Shown: positions 46,239 to 57,660 of the stretch, in pieces
Layout: the number at the start of each line of letters is the position of its first letter
Numbering within the stretch: position 1 is the stretch's first letter
Origin: Mesocentrotus franciscanus
Taxonomy: Eukaryota > Echinodermata > Echinoidea > Camarodonta > Strongylocentrotidae
Assembly (NCBI GenBank): GCA_037976565.1
Contig: CP137686.1
Location: 4,072,019-4,136,018 of the forward strand
DNA: 64,000 nt
Direction of reading: 5' to 3'
Translations under genes and position numbers: made by a program
Notes under the pieces: generated by a model
What the model saw: the letters and a program-made list of their open reading frames with translations, nothing else
The model's database searches: none
What the model was told of the DNA's origin: nothing

Positions 46239-47924
46239 TACGCTCTAAACAACATCAATCTCCTAAAACAACAAACAAATAAGAAACAAAAACAATATAC
46301 AAATCTGTGTGTGCCTTAATCAGTCTTATAAAATGAATTTCAATGCGCATAGAATTCGAACACCACAGTGGAATCTTGCCTCTCTTTTCTTTTCCCTCCT
46401 TTCTCATCTCATCAGAATGGAACAACACTTAGCAATTTTTTTTATACTACTCAAAATTACAATGAATCATTACAAAGGCCATACTCTTTTAAAAGACGAA
46501 AAATCTGCATCACCACCACTCTTACATGTTACATGCAGGCCAGGCGGAACGTTTTTCAAAGTGGAGTATTAACAATCAGGTAGAGCGTAAATTGGCGTGG
46601 GGTCCAGGGTCTTTGCCCCGGCGGGGTCAAGGGGCGAAGCCCCCGGAAGCTGCAGGGGTTTTAGGCATTAAATTACGGTCAGATAAGCATATTTCGATAC
46701 CTTATATGTGACACTGGCAGGTCACTAATTGAAGTGGGGTCCAGGGGCTGTGTCCCATGAAGCTCAGGATTTAAGGCATTTAATTATGGTCAGATGAGCA
46801 AAATACCTAGCCGAAACTATTTTATGAGAAAAGTTTATGTCATTCTAATCTAATCACAATAGGAATTATGCGGAGTATTGGTTGCTTACAAGCATACACA
46901 TGTTTTCTTAGTAGTCAGGCAAAATAAACCATTAAACCAAACATGGCGATATTATATTATATTCATGTTGATCGATGCACTAACTTGTCTTGGTCATGGG
47001 CAAGATTATGTCAAGCGGCTGGAAGGGGGCGGGGTGGTGGGGAGGCAACTGCCAATGTCCACATTTTCTGAAACATCCCAGAGTACAGAAGAAGAACTTA
47101 TCAATTGCACTCAGCGCTCCAAATCCTCTGAACTTTCTGCACTACTAAATGTCTAATCACTTTTGTCCAGTTAATATACCGAGATACTGGCCAAAATCAG
47201 AGGAATATCTACAATAAAGCACCTTTTTGCTCAAAATTATATTTCACACACTACGTCACTCATTGAAATTGATATCAGGATGAAGGTATTTTAATTATCC
47301 ATCTTTTGACACCAAATACATGGTGATTAGAGGTTTTAGTTAAAAGTTATCTTTAAAACTCGATGTAAACACACCAAACAGGTCCTTAATATATACACTA
47401 ATGCACGTATATGCATACAGTTAATACACATGTGGGCAAAAATGTTGTTTTTGTGGAAATCAAATCAATAACTTTGGATTGCTATAACTTTTTATTAAAA
47501 AGATATATAAACCTCTCCCGTGCACAGGATATTGTCTTTGTACATAAGCAAATTCCTGGAAAGTTATGAAAAAATGCACTTCTCCGATTTTGATATATGG
47601 AAAATAATCTTTTTTGATAAAATTCAATATTTCGAGAAAAAAATCACCCAAAATCATGTTTTTTACTTAAATTTGCGATGTTAATTAATCCTAATTTCGT
47701 TGAAATAGGTATCAAAATGTAGATAATTTAAAACTTAATTTAAACTCATGGTGGTTCAAGGTTTCCTCAAAATATTATTTACAAAATACTATTTTGTCGT
47801 CAAAAGGGCCGCTTTTTGGGGAGGGGGCCGCCCCCTGGCCACACCCACCACTTAGAACATGCCAGACGGTCAATTTGCTATATGGAGCTATGCGATCTTT
47901 ACATCTGTGCACATGAAAATTGGT
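46239..47924. other. No gene; imperfect 140-bp tandem pair at 46590-46805
   Basis: GTGGGGTCCAGGGTCTTTGC, then GGCATTAAATTACGGTCAGA, is followed by a second version GTGGGGTCCAGGGGCTGTGT with GGCATTTAATTATGGTCAGA. Otherwise AT-rich. Confidence 0.55.
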
Positions 47925-49260
47925 TTCCTTTCCAGCTAGGTTGACCTCCCCCGGCTCCCGGACTACTGTTCCACTTCACTTTAATTTGGGATACCCTAAG
48001 GCTCAGTTCTCGGCCCCAACTTTTTCAATATATGCTTCTCCAGTTTGTCGCATTGTACATGATCATGGTATTCAATATCATATGTATTCAGACGATCTGC
48101 AGTTATACATTCCATTTGATGTGAATAATCAGGTTGACAAGTTATCTGCAAAAACACGTATTGAAACATGTATTTCTGAACTAAAATTGTGGTTAAACAT
48201 TAATAATTTAAAGCTGAATGATGCAAAGACCGAACTAATCACTTTTACATTTCTAATGCCTGAGTCGCACCTTTGCGTATTTGGCTTGCGTATTGCTGCG
48301 TATTTCTTGATGTCAAGAACTGATTTCTTGATATCAAGAAATGAGTTTTTGATATCAAGAAACAGGAATAAATTTTAAAACGGCTTGCCATAAATACGCA
48401 GGAATACGCAAGCCTAATACGCAAAGGTGTGACTCAGGACTCAGGCATAAAAGCAAGCAATCAAAAGTTCATGTTGATTAAATACAAGTCGCTGATTCAA
48501 ATATTTCCTCTTCTTTGTGTGTGAAATTTGGGTGTCATCTTCGATAGCATGAAGACAATGGATATGCAAGTGAACAGAATTTGTCAAAGTGTGTATTCCC
48601 AGATAAGAAATGTCTGGAGTATCAGGAAGTTTTTTTAGATAAGGCAGCTGCTGTAATCGTTCACGAATTAATAACATCACGGTTAGATGGTGGAAATTCT
48701 TTGCTCTTTGGTATGACTCAACAGCATTTAAGGAAATTACATTAATGCTCAGAATTCTGCTGAACGTATTCTTTCAAGAGGTAGAACGTTTGACCACATT
48801 GCCCCTTCACTTATTGCACTACACTGGCTTCCTGTAAAACAGAGAATTTATTACAAAATTATTTTATTGACATGGAAGGCAATGCATGGATATGCCCCTG
48901 TGTACATTTCAGAATTGTTGAACATTTATCAATCTCGAACTAATTTGCGATCTGCAGGTAAATACCTGCTTGAGAGTCCTCGAACACGCTCTCTTCTAGG
49001 TGATCGATCATTTACTGCCTGTGCATCGAGACTGTGGAATGGTCTTCCCCAAATCCTTCGCTCTTGTCACCAGTTATCCACTTTCAGAACTCAACTAAAG
49101 ACATACCTATTTCAGATTGCTCACAATTAGTCACTGCTTTTTTGTCTTTCCCGGTTGTAATCATGAACATACATTTTTGCTAGTTTTCAGTCTCATCAGC
49201 GCCTTTGATTAGGCAACTATATATTGGCGCTTTATAAATTCCTGGATTGGATGGATTGGA
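47925..49260 (+). pseudogene. CR1/L2-like LINE, RT palm to 3' end
   Basis: The start gives YASPVCRIVHDHGIQYHMYS and SDDLQLYIPF (the catalytic box, with Ser in place of Tyr or Ala). After the inserted palindromic MITE (48257-48448) the frame is broken, but LGVIFDSMKTMDMQVNRIC, ITSRLDGGNSLL and the C-terminal ALRWNGLP-type block (48867-49130: APVYISELL, LESPRTRSLLGDRSF, SRLWNGLPQILR, FRTQLKTYLFQ) remain. The 3' end GCGCTTTATAAATTCCTGGA with a GGATT repeat tail (49240-49260) is typical of CR1/L2 elements. Confidence 0.82.
48257..48448. mobile_element. Palindromic MITE inside the LINE
   Basis: ATGCCTGAGTCGCACCTTTG at the left pairs with CAAAGGTGTGACTCAGGACT and CAGGCAT at the right, followed by the GCGTATT / AATACGC stems. 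The centre (48306-48362) holds three copies of the palindrome TTCTTGATATCAAGAA with variations. It interrupts the LINE between ITFT and the following region. Confidence 0.85.
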
Positions 49261-49261
49261 T

Positions 49262-51868
49262 TTGATCTCACTACCTACCTCAGCTGAGGCACTTGACCTG
49301 ATTACACGGACAAGGAAGTTATGTGGTGAAGGAAGGCTTCACCTCCACAATTTTGTCTTTAGCTCGAGAGACGTCAGGCGGGCCGTGCCGACAGTTGATC
49401 GAACCAAGGGTGTTAAAAAACTGAATCTCCTGCATGACGGTCTGCCAATAAAGAGAGCCTAGTTTGCAATGATGTATCGAATCCGACGTTTGTAGATTTC
49501 GCGGCACGTTCGCCAATAAACCATGCTCTAGACGAGGTGTGCTATCGACAGTGACGTCTTTGTACGACCCACTTAGTCTCATCGCTCCAGTGGTTCTTCT
49601 GGGCAAGCAGATTATACTAGAGTTGTGCAGAGACGGAGGAGACTGGGATGATCCACTGACGGATGAATTACAAATGAGATGGGAAAGGTGGTGTCAAGAC
49701 ATTATCAGCCTTCGGAATGTATCTATCAGTAGATGTTTCAAACCAGAATGATTTGAAGAAGTGAAGTCCGCACAACTTCATCACTTCTCAGACGCCAGCA
49801 CTACCGGGTATGGCAACTGTACTTATATACCTCAGATTGGTAGATGTGAACGGATCAGTACATGCACTGCAGCCTGGTGATGGGTAAATCTCGAGTTGCA
49901 CCCTCAAGAGAGTCACTACCCCAGACTAGAACTGACTGCAGCAGTCGGATCTACGAAAATCAGCACCTTTTGGACAAAGAACTGAGCAAACTTGGAGCCG
50001 AGAATTACTCCTGGACTGACAGCAATACTGGGGTACATAAACAATGATGAAAGAAGATTCCGTGTCTTCTTGGCCAATAGAATTGGAGAAAAGAGATCAT
50101 TCAGACCCATTACAGTGGAAGTACGTATATTCAAAGGACAATCCAGCTGACATCGCATCCAGAGGTTCTAACGTCAATCAGCTGATGGCATCAGACTGAT
50201 TTAGAGGTCCCTCTTTCCTGTTAGAAACTGAACTCACAAATCCGAAAGAGATGACACATGAGATCTCAAATGAAAACCCAGAGGTAAAGAAGTCTAGTGT
50301 AAACGCAACTCGTGCGAAAACATCCTCATTATTTTGCACTAGAACGCTTTAGTCATTTCTCGTCATGGCATCAACTAAAGAGAGCTGTAGCCAATTATGA
50401 ACGATGTAAGACCCAACTGAGAAAACGATGTAAGGGGAAATCTTGCATCACCACTGACGGAGGATCTCCTGTCTCTGTTGATGACATAAAAAGAGCACAA
50501 ATTGAGATTCTGAGACACGTGCAACAACAGTCTTTTTCAGAAGAAATGCACATGCTAAGAAACTCGTCAGATGGAGATGTAAACCCTAGAATCTACCAGG
50601 GAAACTTGAAACAGTCCAGTCCCCTGCATAGATTAGATCCTTTCCTAGATGACAATAGCATCCTGAGAGTGGGAGGGCGGTTAAGCAGATCCGAGTGGTT
50701 ATTTGAGGTCAATCATCCTGCTATCCTGCCACCAAGAAATCATGTGACCGATCTATATCGATCATACGCCATTGTCATCAACAGACATCCCACCAAGGTC
50801 GTGGTATGGCAATCAATCGGCTGAGGTCCAACGGATTCTATGTTCTTGCAGCCAGCCATCTAATCTCTCAATTTATGAGGAAGTCTGGAAGTGTGTTGCA
50901 TGCTGCAGACTTCGAGGCAAGACTCAGGGACAGAAAATGGCGGACTTGCCTAAAGATAGACTGGAACCAGCACCGCCCTTTACATACACCTGTATGGACT
51001 GTTTTGGTCCCTTCGTGATTAAGGAGGGTCGCAAGGAGATGAAGAGATATGGCCTACTTTTTAGCTGTATGGCATCTAGGGCGGCGCACATCGAATCCTT
51101 GAATTCATTAACTATACGGGCTCCTTCCTCAATGGATTGAGAAGGTTTATGTCGAGAGGTCCTGTACGTCATCTACGCGCTCAGACAGGGGAACCAATTT
51201 CGTAGGCGCCGAAGCAGATAGCTGCGAAATCAGATGCTCACATCAAACGACAATGTGAAGGAGTTTCTGCTCAGAGAAGGGTGCGATTTCAGAGAATTTA
51301 AGTTCAACGTACCTTCAGTGAGCCACATGGGGGGCGTCTGGGAGAGACATATTCGCAGTATACGTCGTGTTCTTGAATCTCTGATGCTTCACTCCAGCCA
51401 GCAACTAGATGACGATTCTCTTCGCACCTTGCTGAGAGAAGCAGCTGCAATTGTCAACAGCAGACCACTTACGGTTGACAGTATTAACGATCCGACTCAT
51501 CCAGAAGCGTTAACACCTAACCACCTCTTGGCGATGAAGAGTAAGGTGCTCCTACCACCGCCTGGAGACTTCCATGAAGCAGATCTGTATTCTAGGAAAC
51601 GATGGAGAAGGATTCAGTATCTCGCAAACATGTTCTGGACACGTTGGAGAAAGGAGTATCTACAAAACCTCCAGTCGCGTCAGAAATGGACGTCTACCCA
51701 GCGCAACGCACGTGTAGGGGATCTAGTTCTTCAGATAGGTGAAGATCCACCCCGCAACCTTTGGCCACTCGCGAGAATAAGCGACACCTACCCTTCAGAA
51801 GATGGTCATGTACGCAAAGTTCAACTGGTTGTAGGTGATTCTAATCTCACTTCAACAGGACGAAGAGT
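49262..51868 (+). pseudogene. BEL/Pao LTR retrotransposon, RT end to integrase C-terminus
   Basis: Begins inside the Pao RT (SAEALDLITRTRKLCGEGRL), then LSTVTSLYDPLSLIAPVVLL and WDDPLTDELQMRWERW (49540-49710). An RNase H-like region (HHFSDASTTGYGN) and KRAQIEILRHVQQQSFSEEM before the integrase follow. The integrase zone has LDPFLDDNSILRVGGRL, CVACCRLRG, and TCMDCFGPFVI. At 51234-51893 comes VSHMGGVWERHIRSIRRVLE, IVNSRPLT, LTPNHLL, and a final FWTRWRKEYLQ / GDLVLQIGEDPPRNLWPL domain. Gag, protease and the 5' LTR are missing, and more than five frameshifts or stops are present. The 5' side is cut by the LINE tail at 49260, and the 3' side by a TTAA element at 51868. Confidence 0.88.
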
Positions 51869-52129
51869 TTTGGGGGATAAAAAGGGAAATTAATGGGATT
51901 AAACTATATAAAGCAATTGACAAAAGTAAGGACATGACCTCACAAACTGATAACCAAATTGGCAATTTGTGTAGTGATTTCCAATGTTTTTTTTAGTTTT
52001 ACATACTTTTTCAAGAATTCATAACTTTCTTATTAGTTATCCGATTTTGCTCAAACTTTTTTGATTGGTTTTTCTGATTTTCTGCTTCTATTAAAGGCAA
52101 GTTATTTTTGGAGTGGACTTGTACTTTAA
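51868..52129 (+). mobile_element. TTAA-type foldback MITE, right half only
   Basis: Starts at TTTTGGGGGATAAAAAGGGA, in the middle of the reference element, and ends GGAGTGGACTTGTACT followed by TTAA (52126-52129). Only the right arm is present, so the insertion or a later deletion removed the left half together with the end of the BEL/Pao frame. Confidence 0.85.
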
Positions 52130-53281
52130 GAGCATTGGACCGTTTGAGCCATTAGAGTTTAAAACGACTGCATTTGCAACTCAAAGAACTTCATCGCTAC
52201 TAAAGAGACTTTAGTGCATCTCAAAGGAACTTTATCGCCAAAGTACTAGATATTTGGTGGATAGGGCATTCTTAATATTACAGGCTGAATTTAAGACTAA
52301 TAAGACATGCATTTATTAGACTATTTATTCAGCAATCAGATCTTGAAGAGAGACTGCGAACAATCGTGACAGAGAGACTTCTGTAGTAATGATTACGTTT
52401 TATTTCCTTTGAATACCTTTTTTGTCTAGGGTCTGAGAAAAAGACTAGTGCATTTTGTGTAACAATTGAGAGAGTAGGTCTGAATGAAGACTATCCAATA
52501 AGTCGGTGATCTTTTTTTTAATTACCTTTATGCATGTGGGTAAAATTTGAGGCCTGAATTTAAGACTAGGTGAACTTTGAGGTCTGAGTTTAAGACTATG
52601 TGCATTGAAGTCTGAATTTAAGACAAGGTGAAATTGACATCTGAATTAGAGAGTAGTTAGGAAAAACTGCTTAAAATTTTTAAAAGACCATTTCATTTCA
52701 TTGAAATTCACGAAAAATCATGTTTAATTGTGAAAAAGGTATTACGTCAGCATTTTTTTTTTTGGGGGGGGGACAAAAAATGGTTATCCGAAAAATACCT
52801 TTTTTATTCCTGTTAAGATTATTGGAATACTTCATTAGAACCTTATTGCTTGATACTTGAAGCAAAGCAATTGCATTGCTTCTGGACGTTTGTCTTTATA
52901 CAGTACAGTCATGTGTACTCCAGCAGGTAAATACTTAATGGGTTGCTAATGACGTTCATTTTTTGTCTATTCCTGCATTTACTGCTGCAGGTACAGCTAG
53001 GATAGGTGAAAAAAGAACATGCAATTTGTTGGAAGTGCTAGAATTGTGTTAAATATTGTAAATCGATCAACTTCTGGTTTAGTCTGTAGTACATCCGTTT
53101 GTAGTACATGTGTTTGTTTGGCAAAAAGAACCATGCAGAGATGATGGTGCTTTATTTTATTAACGGGTGCACCTAAATTTGTACAATGTCAAGTGACTGC
53201 CTGAATATTTTTATGTGTGATCGTCATTCATTTTCAAACGTTCTGATTGGGTAAATTAGTGTATCTAATTAAAAGGAGCCA
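52130..53281 (+). other. No gene; may be the BEL/Pao 3' non-coding region
   Basis: Irregular repetition of the phrase GAATTTAAGACTA (52280-52625, four times). T/G runs lie at 52758-52775. No protein motif. Confidence 0.4.
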
Positions 53282-53606
53282 TGTTGTGAATGTTGATTGA
53301 AAATGTTAAATTGCTAAGAACATTTGCCCTTGTCATTCAGTTGGTTAAAACTGGAAGTACCAGTAACTGTTTCTTAGTTTTTCTTCCAAAGTTCATAGCG
53401 CCATCTAGTGGCCAATTTAAGCCAATTCAAGTAAATCCAAAAGACAATATATTTGACTGCTGATGAGCGTCAGAATCGCTTTATATCCAGTACATCCTGG
53501 GTTTTGTTGGGAATTCGGGCCTTTGAGTATATAAGCAGGCAAAGAGTTTTCACGGAACAACGGAATGACCGGAATGACAGTTCCTGACGGTATTCTAATA
53601 AAAGAT
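53282..53606 (+). other. Candidate LTR of the BEL/Pao element
   Basis: TGTTGTGAATG begins right after an AAAAGGAG purine run that could be a polypurine tract. TATATAAG sits at 53528 and AATAAA at 53598, the spacing of a compact LTR promoter and polyadenylation signal. The right edge is not clear and no second copy is in the window, so this is tentative. Confidence 0.35.
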
Positions 53607-53616
53607 ACTGGGGGGG

Positions 53617-54131
53617 GGGTGTTTCACAAAGATCCTAAGTCGAACTTAACTCTAAGTTGGACTTAAAAATTATGGAGAGCCATTGGTAGCCTTAAAATAA
53701 AAAATATTCAAAAGCGAAAATTCAAGTGTTTTAGACTTTTTATAAATTCCACATCAAGAACATGACATCTCCTTGATAATAGAAAATATGAATGATTTGA
53801 ATCATCATTTTGTGCCATTTAAAATAACTTTTACTAAATATTTTCATAGATGCTAACGGCTTTCCATAATTGTTAAGTCCAACTTAGAGATAAGTTCAAC
53901 TTAGGATCAAAAAAATTCAAAAGTGAAAATTCAAGTGTTTTAGACTTTTTATAAATTCCACATCAAGAACATGACATCTCCTTGATAATAGAAAATATGA
54001 ATGATTTGAATCATCATTTTGTGCCATTTAAAATAACTTTTACTAAATATTTTGGTAGATGCTAACGGCTTTCCATAATTGTTAAGTCCAACTTAGAGAA
54101 AAGTTCAACTTAGGATCTTTGTGAAACACCC
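53617..54131. mobile_element. Foldback MITE with internal 208-bp tandem duplication
   Basis: The left end GTGTTTCACAAAGATCCTAA and right end TTAGGATCTTTGTGAAACAC are inverted. About 208 bp (from AAAAATTCAAAAG through CAACTTAGGATC) occurs twice back to back (about 53705-53912 and 53913-54118) with only a few differences, so the right arm is present twice. Confidence 0.88.
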
Positions 54132-54319
54132 AGATGTTCTAATCGAAACCAATGTCTTAATTTGCGCTTGCGTCCTCATTAGCAGTTACAATAATGTATA
54201 TGCACGAGCAATCATGATTGTTTTTCTTCTCTTTTTTCCCTATTTATTCTACCTTGATCTTGCCTTATCTTAAATATTCTATACTCGCATGGGGGAATAG
54301 CTCTTTAACCCTTCTGGAC

Positions 54320-55262
54320 AAAGTTAATGTACAAAAACGCTGTTAGAATTATAAATAATGTTGGTTTTCTTGCCCATACAAATTTTCTTTTTATATAATT
54401 GTAATAATCTTAAAATATTTGACTTGCACTTATATAATCTTGGAATATTTATGTATGAACTGTCGAAAGACAATTTTCCAGATGCTTTCGTCCCTTTATT
54501 CAACGCAATAATACTATACATTCTTATCCTACTAGACAGACAGACCATTTTCATCTCCCTCGAACTCGCACCGTTTTTGCAAACAAAACAATTACTTTTA
54601 CTGGACCCAAATTCTGGAACAGCCTGAATAACGAACTAGTTGAAAGCCCCTCCATTAATTCTTTTAAACGAAAGCTCAACTGTTACCTTTTGAGTAAGTT
54701 TGTATAAATGTTGATGTCACGCTGGATCGTACAGGTGGTTATACAGACTTTATTTTTGTTACTTTGCCATGCCTTTGATTTCATCAATTTGCTTCCTCTT
54801 CTTCTTCTGCCTCTTCTTCTTTCACTTCTTCTTCAACTTCCTCTTCTTCTTTTTCCTTCCCTTCTTCACCTTCTCCTACCTATCATTATTATATTTTTCT
54901 CGAATATTCATTCTCCTTGTACGTCTTTAGAATCTCATGCTATACTATTCCGTTTTCTCCTCCTATAATACCCTTTCAATTCAAACCTACTATATTATGT
55001 TACTCAGTAGGGGAGCCTATTCGCATATAATTATACAAGCTATGCTTTTTATTTAGGCTCCCCACATTTTACATTGTTTTACCTTGCCTGTCATAATTAT
55101 ATATATATATTTCGAAACTTCGTACCTATTTTCCGTACATTATACTTGATTTTAAATCTTTAAATTAATTTTGTAATCTAATATACGCTTATACGCTTGT
55201 AAAAAAAATTAAATTGTTTTTTGATGTAAATGTGGAACAAATAAACTTCAAACTTCAAACTT
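54320..55262 (+). pseudogene. CR1/Jockey-like LINE, C-terminus and 3' end
   Basis: 54380-54520 gives LKIFDLHLYNLGIFMYEL and FPDAFVPLFN. A frame change then leads to PRTRTVFANKTITFTGPKFW and NSLNNELVESPSINSFKRKL (54560-54680), the usual end of the protein, with a stop near 54705. A long 3'UTR ends AATAAACTTCAAACTTCAAA, a heptamer tail. The last bases abut segment-C sequence at 55263. A CT-rich run lies at 54790-54880. Confidence 0.75.
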
Positions 55263-55631
55263 CAAAGATCAATACAAGTACATACAGAAGTAAACTAGTG
55301 GTTATCTTGCTAAAAATATTGACTGGGCTAACCTCTGTTTGGTCATTGCTTCATTGTATTTGCCAGTCTATATGGTGGAAGCTGGTCTCCAATGGGTAAG
55401 TACACTTGGACACTAGCCCTTATGGGTGTTAGGTAGTTGGACATTGCTTTGTCGAGTCCACAAGCAGAACATTTAGAAATTCCTATTTTTGGCCCAATCT
55501 ATACTTTTATATCAGTAACAAGTCGGTATTAAATTGTGAAAATCACTTCAGAATTTAATTCATACGTCTCTTGTAAAAGGTGGTTGGGTATCGACGTGTT
55601 CAGGGCACCTCTTGCACAATTTCTTGGTGGA
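55263..55631 (+). repeat. Segment C: partial copy of the 20.76-kb block
   Basis: ACAAGTACATACAGAAGTAA through GGTGGAAGCTGGTCTCCAAT to CATTTAGAAATTCC matches 20766-21010 and 58335-58475. The sequence GTGGTTGGGTATCGACGTGT at its end matches 21400 and 58953. Confidence 0.85.
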
Positions 55632-56390
55632 CCCCAGGGGTCTCAGTCGTGTAGAAATACTGTAAGCATGCGTGACCAGGAAAACGCGTATAAAGGGGTT
55701 TTTTTTTATAGATTGGACGCGGTCCGCTCGGTGCCGCGTTAAGGGGTTTAAAAACGTCAATTTTCAAGCAAAAGGGTAGTTTTTCAAAATCCTGCTATAC
55801 GCGTTTAGGGGTATTTTTCTAGATCCCGACTCCGAATTGAAAGCTGGTCGGGAAGCTGGTTATCTATAACTTTCGGTAACGTCAGCTTGCTTATGTAAAA
55901 ACACACATATTTAAGAAGCCCCTTTGTGTACCAGCATGTGAATGGTTTTTTTTTACGACCGGGGTTTACGACGACGACGAAATTTTATCATTTTTTTTCG
56001 AAGACAACCTGAAGGACATAATTATGGTGGCTTTGCAAAACCATTTGGAAGTGTACAGGTTGATGTTATTGCTTCTATACTAATTGAGAAATAAATATTT
56101 ACATTGTGAGTTTTACATCTGAAGCGCAATTTGTTTTTGTGTACATGTCAACAACTTAAATGGTAATCCCTATCGCACTTCAAAATGCACAAGGGGTTAT
56201 AATTTTACAATACTTGTTTACGAGTACACTTTGAAATACCCGTTTAGGGTGTGAATTCGGGGGAAAACACGCGAAATCCTCATTTAGGGTGTATTTTGGC
56301 TTCAGAAAAAAAATCCTCGTTTAAGGGGTGTCTGGAAAACCTGTGGTCACGCATGCTTACAGTATTTCTACATGACTGAGACCCCTGGGT
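55632..56390 (+). mobile_element. TIR element family 'CCCAGGGGTCTC', complete copy
   Basis: Terminal inverted repeats of about 46 bp run from CCCCAGGGGTCTCAGTCGTG to CATGCGTGACC on the left (55632-55677), with their complement on the right (56345-56390). The interior shares AAGGGGTTTAAAAACGTCAA and GAATTGAAAGCTGGTCGGGA with the other copies. There is no transposase. The flanks GGTGGACCCC and GGGTGTTTTC show no obvious target duplication. Confidence 0.85.
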
Positions 56391-56394
56391 GTTT

Positions 56395-57000
56395 TCTGCA
56401 CAAAACTAGTGCTTGAATTCCCAGTTGAATTTCTGCACAAAACTAATGCTCGAATAACCAGTGAATTTCCCTTTCCCTGTTTTAGCGTGTATTTGTATTT
56501 TATAAGCCTAACTTTAGTTAATTATGTCATTTGTAGTTTAAGGGGCCTATCCACAACAAGCTCTGCTTTTCCATAGGCTCCGCCACTATATCTCTTAAGT
56601 TCAACTGAAGGACAATTTTCTGAATAGTGTGTACCGGTATTATATTTACATGCATATTATAATCATTTTTCAATATGTTGTTACACTCTTTGTACAATGA
56701 GATATTGTGGAAACCAATAAATTATCTTATCTTATCTAATTAGTGATATCACAAATTCCCATAGGTTTATCACATAAACTCAATTTTGAATGTCGAGAAA
56801 TCGACTTTGTGATATCACAAATTAAATTTGTGATATCACAGAGTCAATTTCTTGATATCAAAAATTCAACTTTTATTCGTGATATCACAAATTGAATTCG
56901 TGATATCACTAATTCCATTTCGTGACCTCAGACATTCGAATTCGTGATATCAAAAAATCATTTTAAATAGCAATTACGGCTTGCCATACGGCCGTGGCCC
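56395..57000 (-). repeat. Composite GATATC repeat, inverted copy
   Basis: The minisatellite (CACAAAACTAGTGCTTGAAT, 56397-56465) and then, beyond a LINE-tail insertion, about seven GTGATATCAC-type palindromes at 56745-56955, ending ATAGCAATTACGGCTTGCC. Module order is the reverse complement of 14360-15270. Confidence 0.8.
56475..56736 (+). mobile_element. 5'-truncated LINE 3'UTR insertion with empty site in segment A
   Basis: Between CCAGTGAATT and AGTGATATCAC, 260 bp ending AATAAATTATCTTATCTTAT with an AATAAA and a TTATC tail. Segment A reads CTGTGAATTAGTGATATCAC at 18775-18794 without the insert, so AATT is the target duplication. It looks like the non-coding 3' end of a CR1-like LINE; no protein part is included. 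Confidence 0.8.
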
Positions 57001-57290
57001 TAACGCAATTTGCGCGCTCTCTATCTGGAAATGACCAGGTCCCTGGATGTCGTTCTCTGAACATTGCCTCTTGTGTGGAAATGCTACAAATTGATGCTTA
57101 CTGCGCCAATTTAAAAAATTCATAGATCAGGATGGTCTATCTTCTTTTTAGAGGACCTATAATAATATGCTATCTATAATAATTAATATATTTTGAGTAG
57201 TGCCCCAAGGGAGAAGGAACTTACGAGAAAAACAGAAATTTATAATATTTTTGTACACGGCAAATGGGAGAGTTATCCACGTCCTATGTC
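57001..57290. other. Unplaced sequence specific to segment B
   Basis: No match in segment A and no coding motif. Probably further transposon material together with the hAT fragment that follows. Confidence 0.4.
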
Positions 57291-57472
57291 ACAATCCACT
57301 GACCAAACTACCAATTTGAGATTCGCATAGACTTAGTGATTACTTATTTCAAACATTCATAACTTCCTTACTATTGGTCCGATTCATTTCAAACTTTTGC
57401 CATTCTGTTTCTGTCATTATTCTGCTTTCATTCCGCAAATCAACTTATTACAAGGGTTGGATTGCCCTTTAA
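57291..57472 (+). mobile_element. TTAA-family MITE remnant, right arm
   Basis: CATTCATAACTTCCTTACTA, GGTCCGATTCATTTCAAACT and TTATTCTGCTTTCATTCC resemble the right arm of the 33041 and 39813 elements. It ends GATTGCCC followed by TTTAA at 57468-57472. Confidence 0.6.
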
Positions 57473-57660
57473 GTACGAACGTAGCAAAGAATGAAAGGAC
57501 TTTCAGTGTCTTGAAGTTCGTTAAGAATTTCTATAGATCACCAATGGGTGACAGCAGACTAGATGATCTCATGATCTTAAGTTGTGAAAAGGACCTTACT
57601 GATGACTTAAATCTGAGAGATGTTCTTGAAGATTGGTCTCTTCCCAAGCCGAAGCGCTAA
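57473..57660 (+). pseudogene. hAT transposase, C-terminal dimerisation domain fragment
   Basis: The frame reads NVAKNERTFSVLKFVKNFYR, then SPMGDSRLDDLMILSCEKDL, then TDDLNLRDVLEDW, and stops at 57658. The block NERTFS.LK..KN..R..M...RL..L..L is the hallmark of the hAT C-terminal dimerisation region that assembles the transposase. Only about 60 residues remain, cut on the left by a MITE arm. The RNase H-like catalytic core, the zinc finger and the TIRs were not found. Confidence 0.75.
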
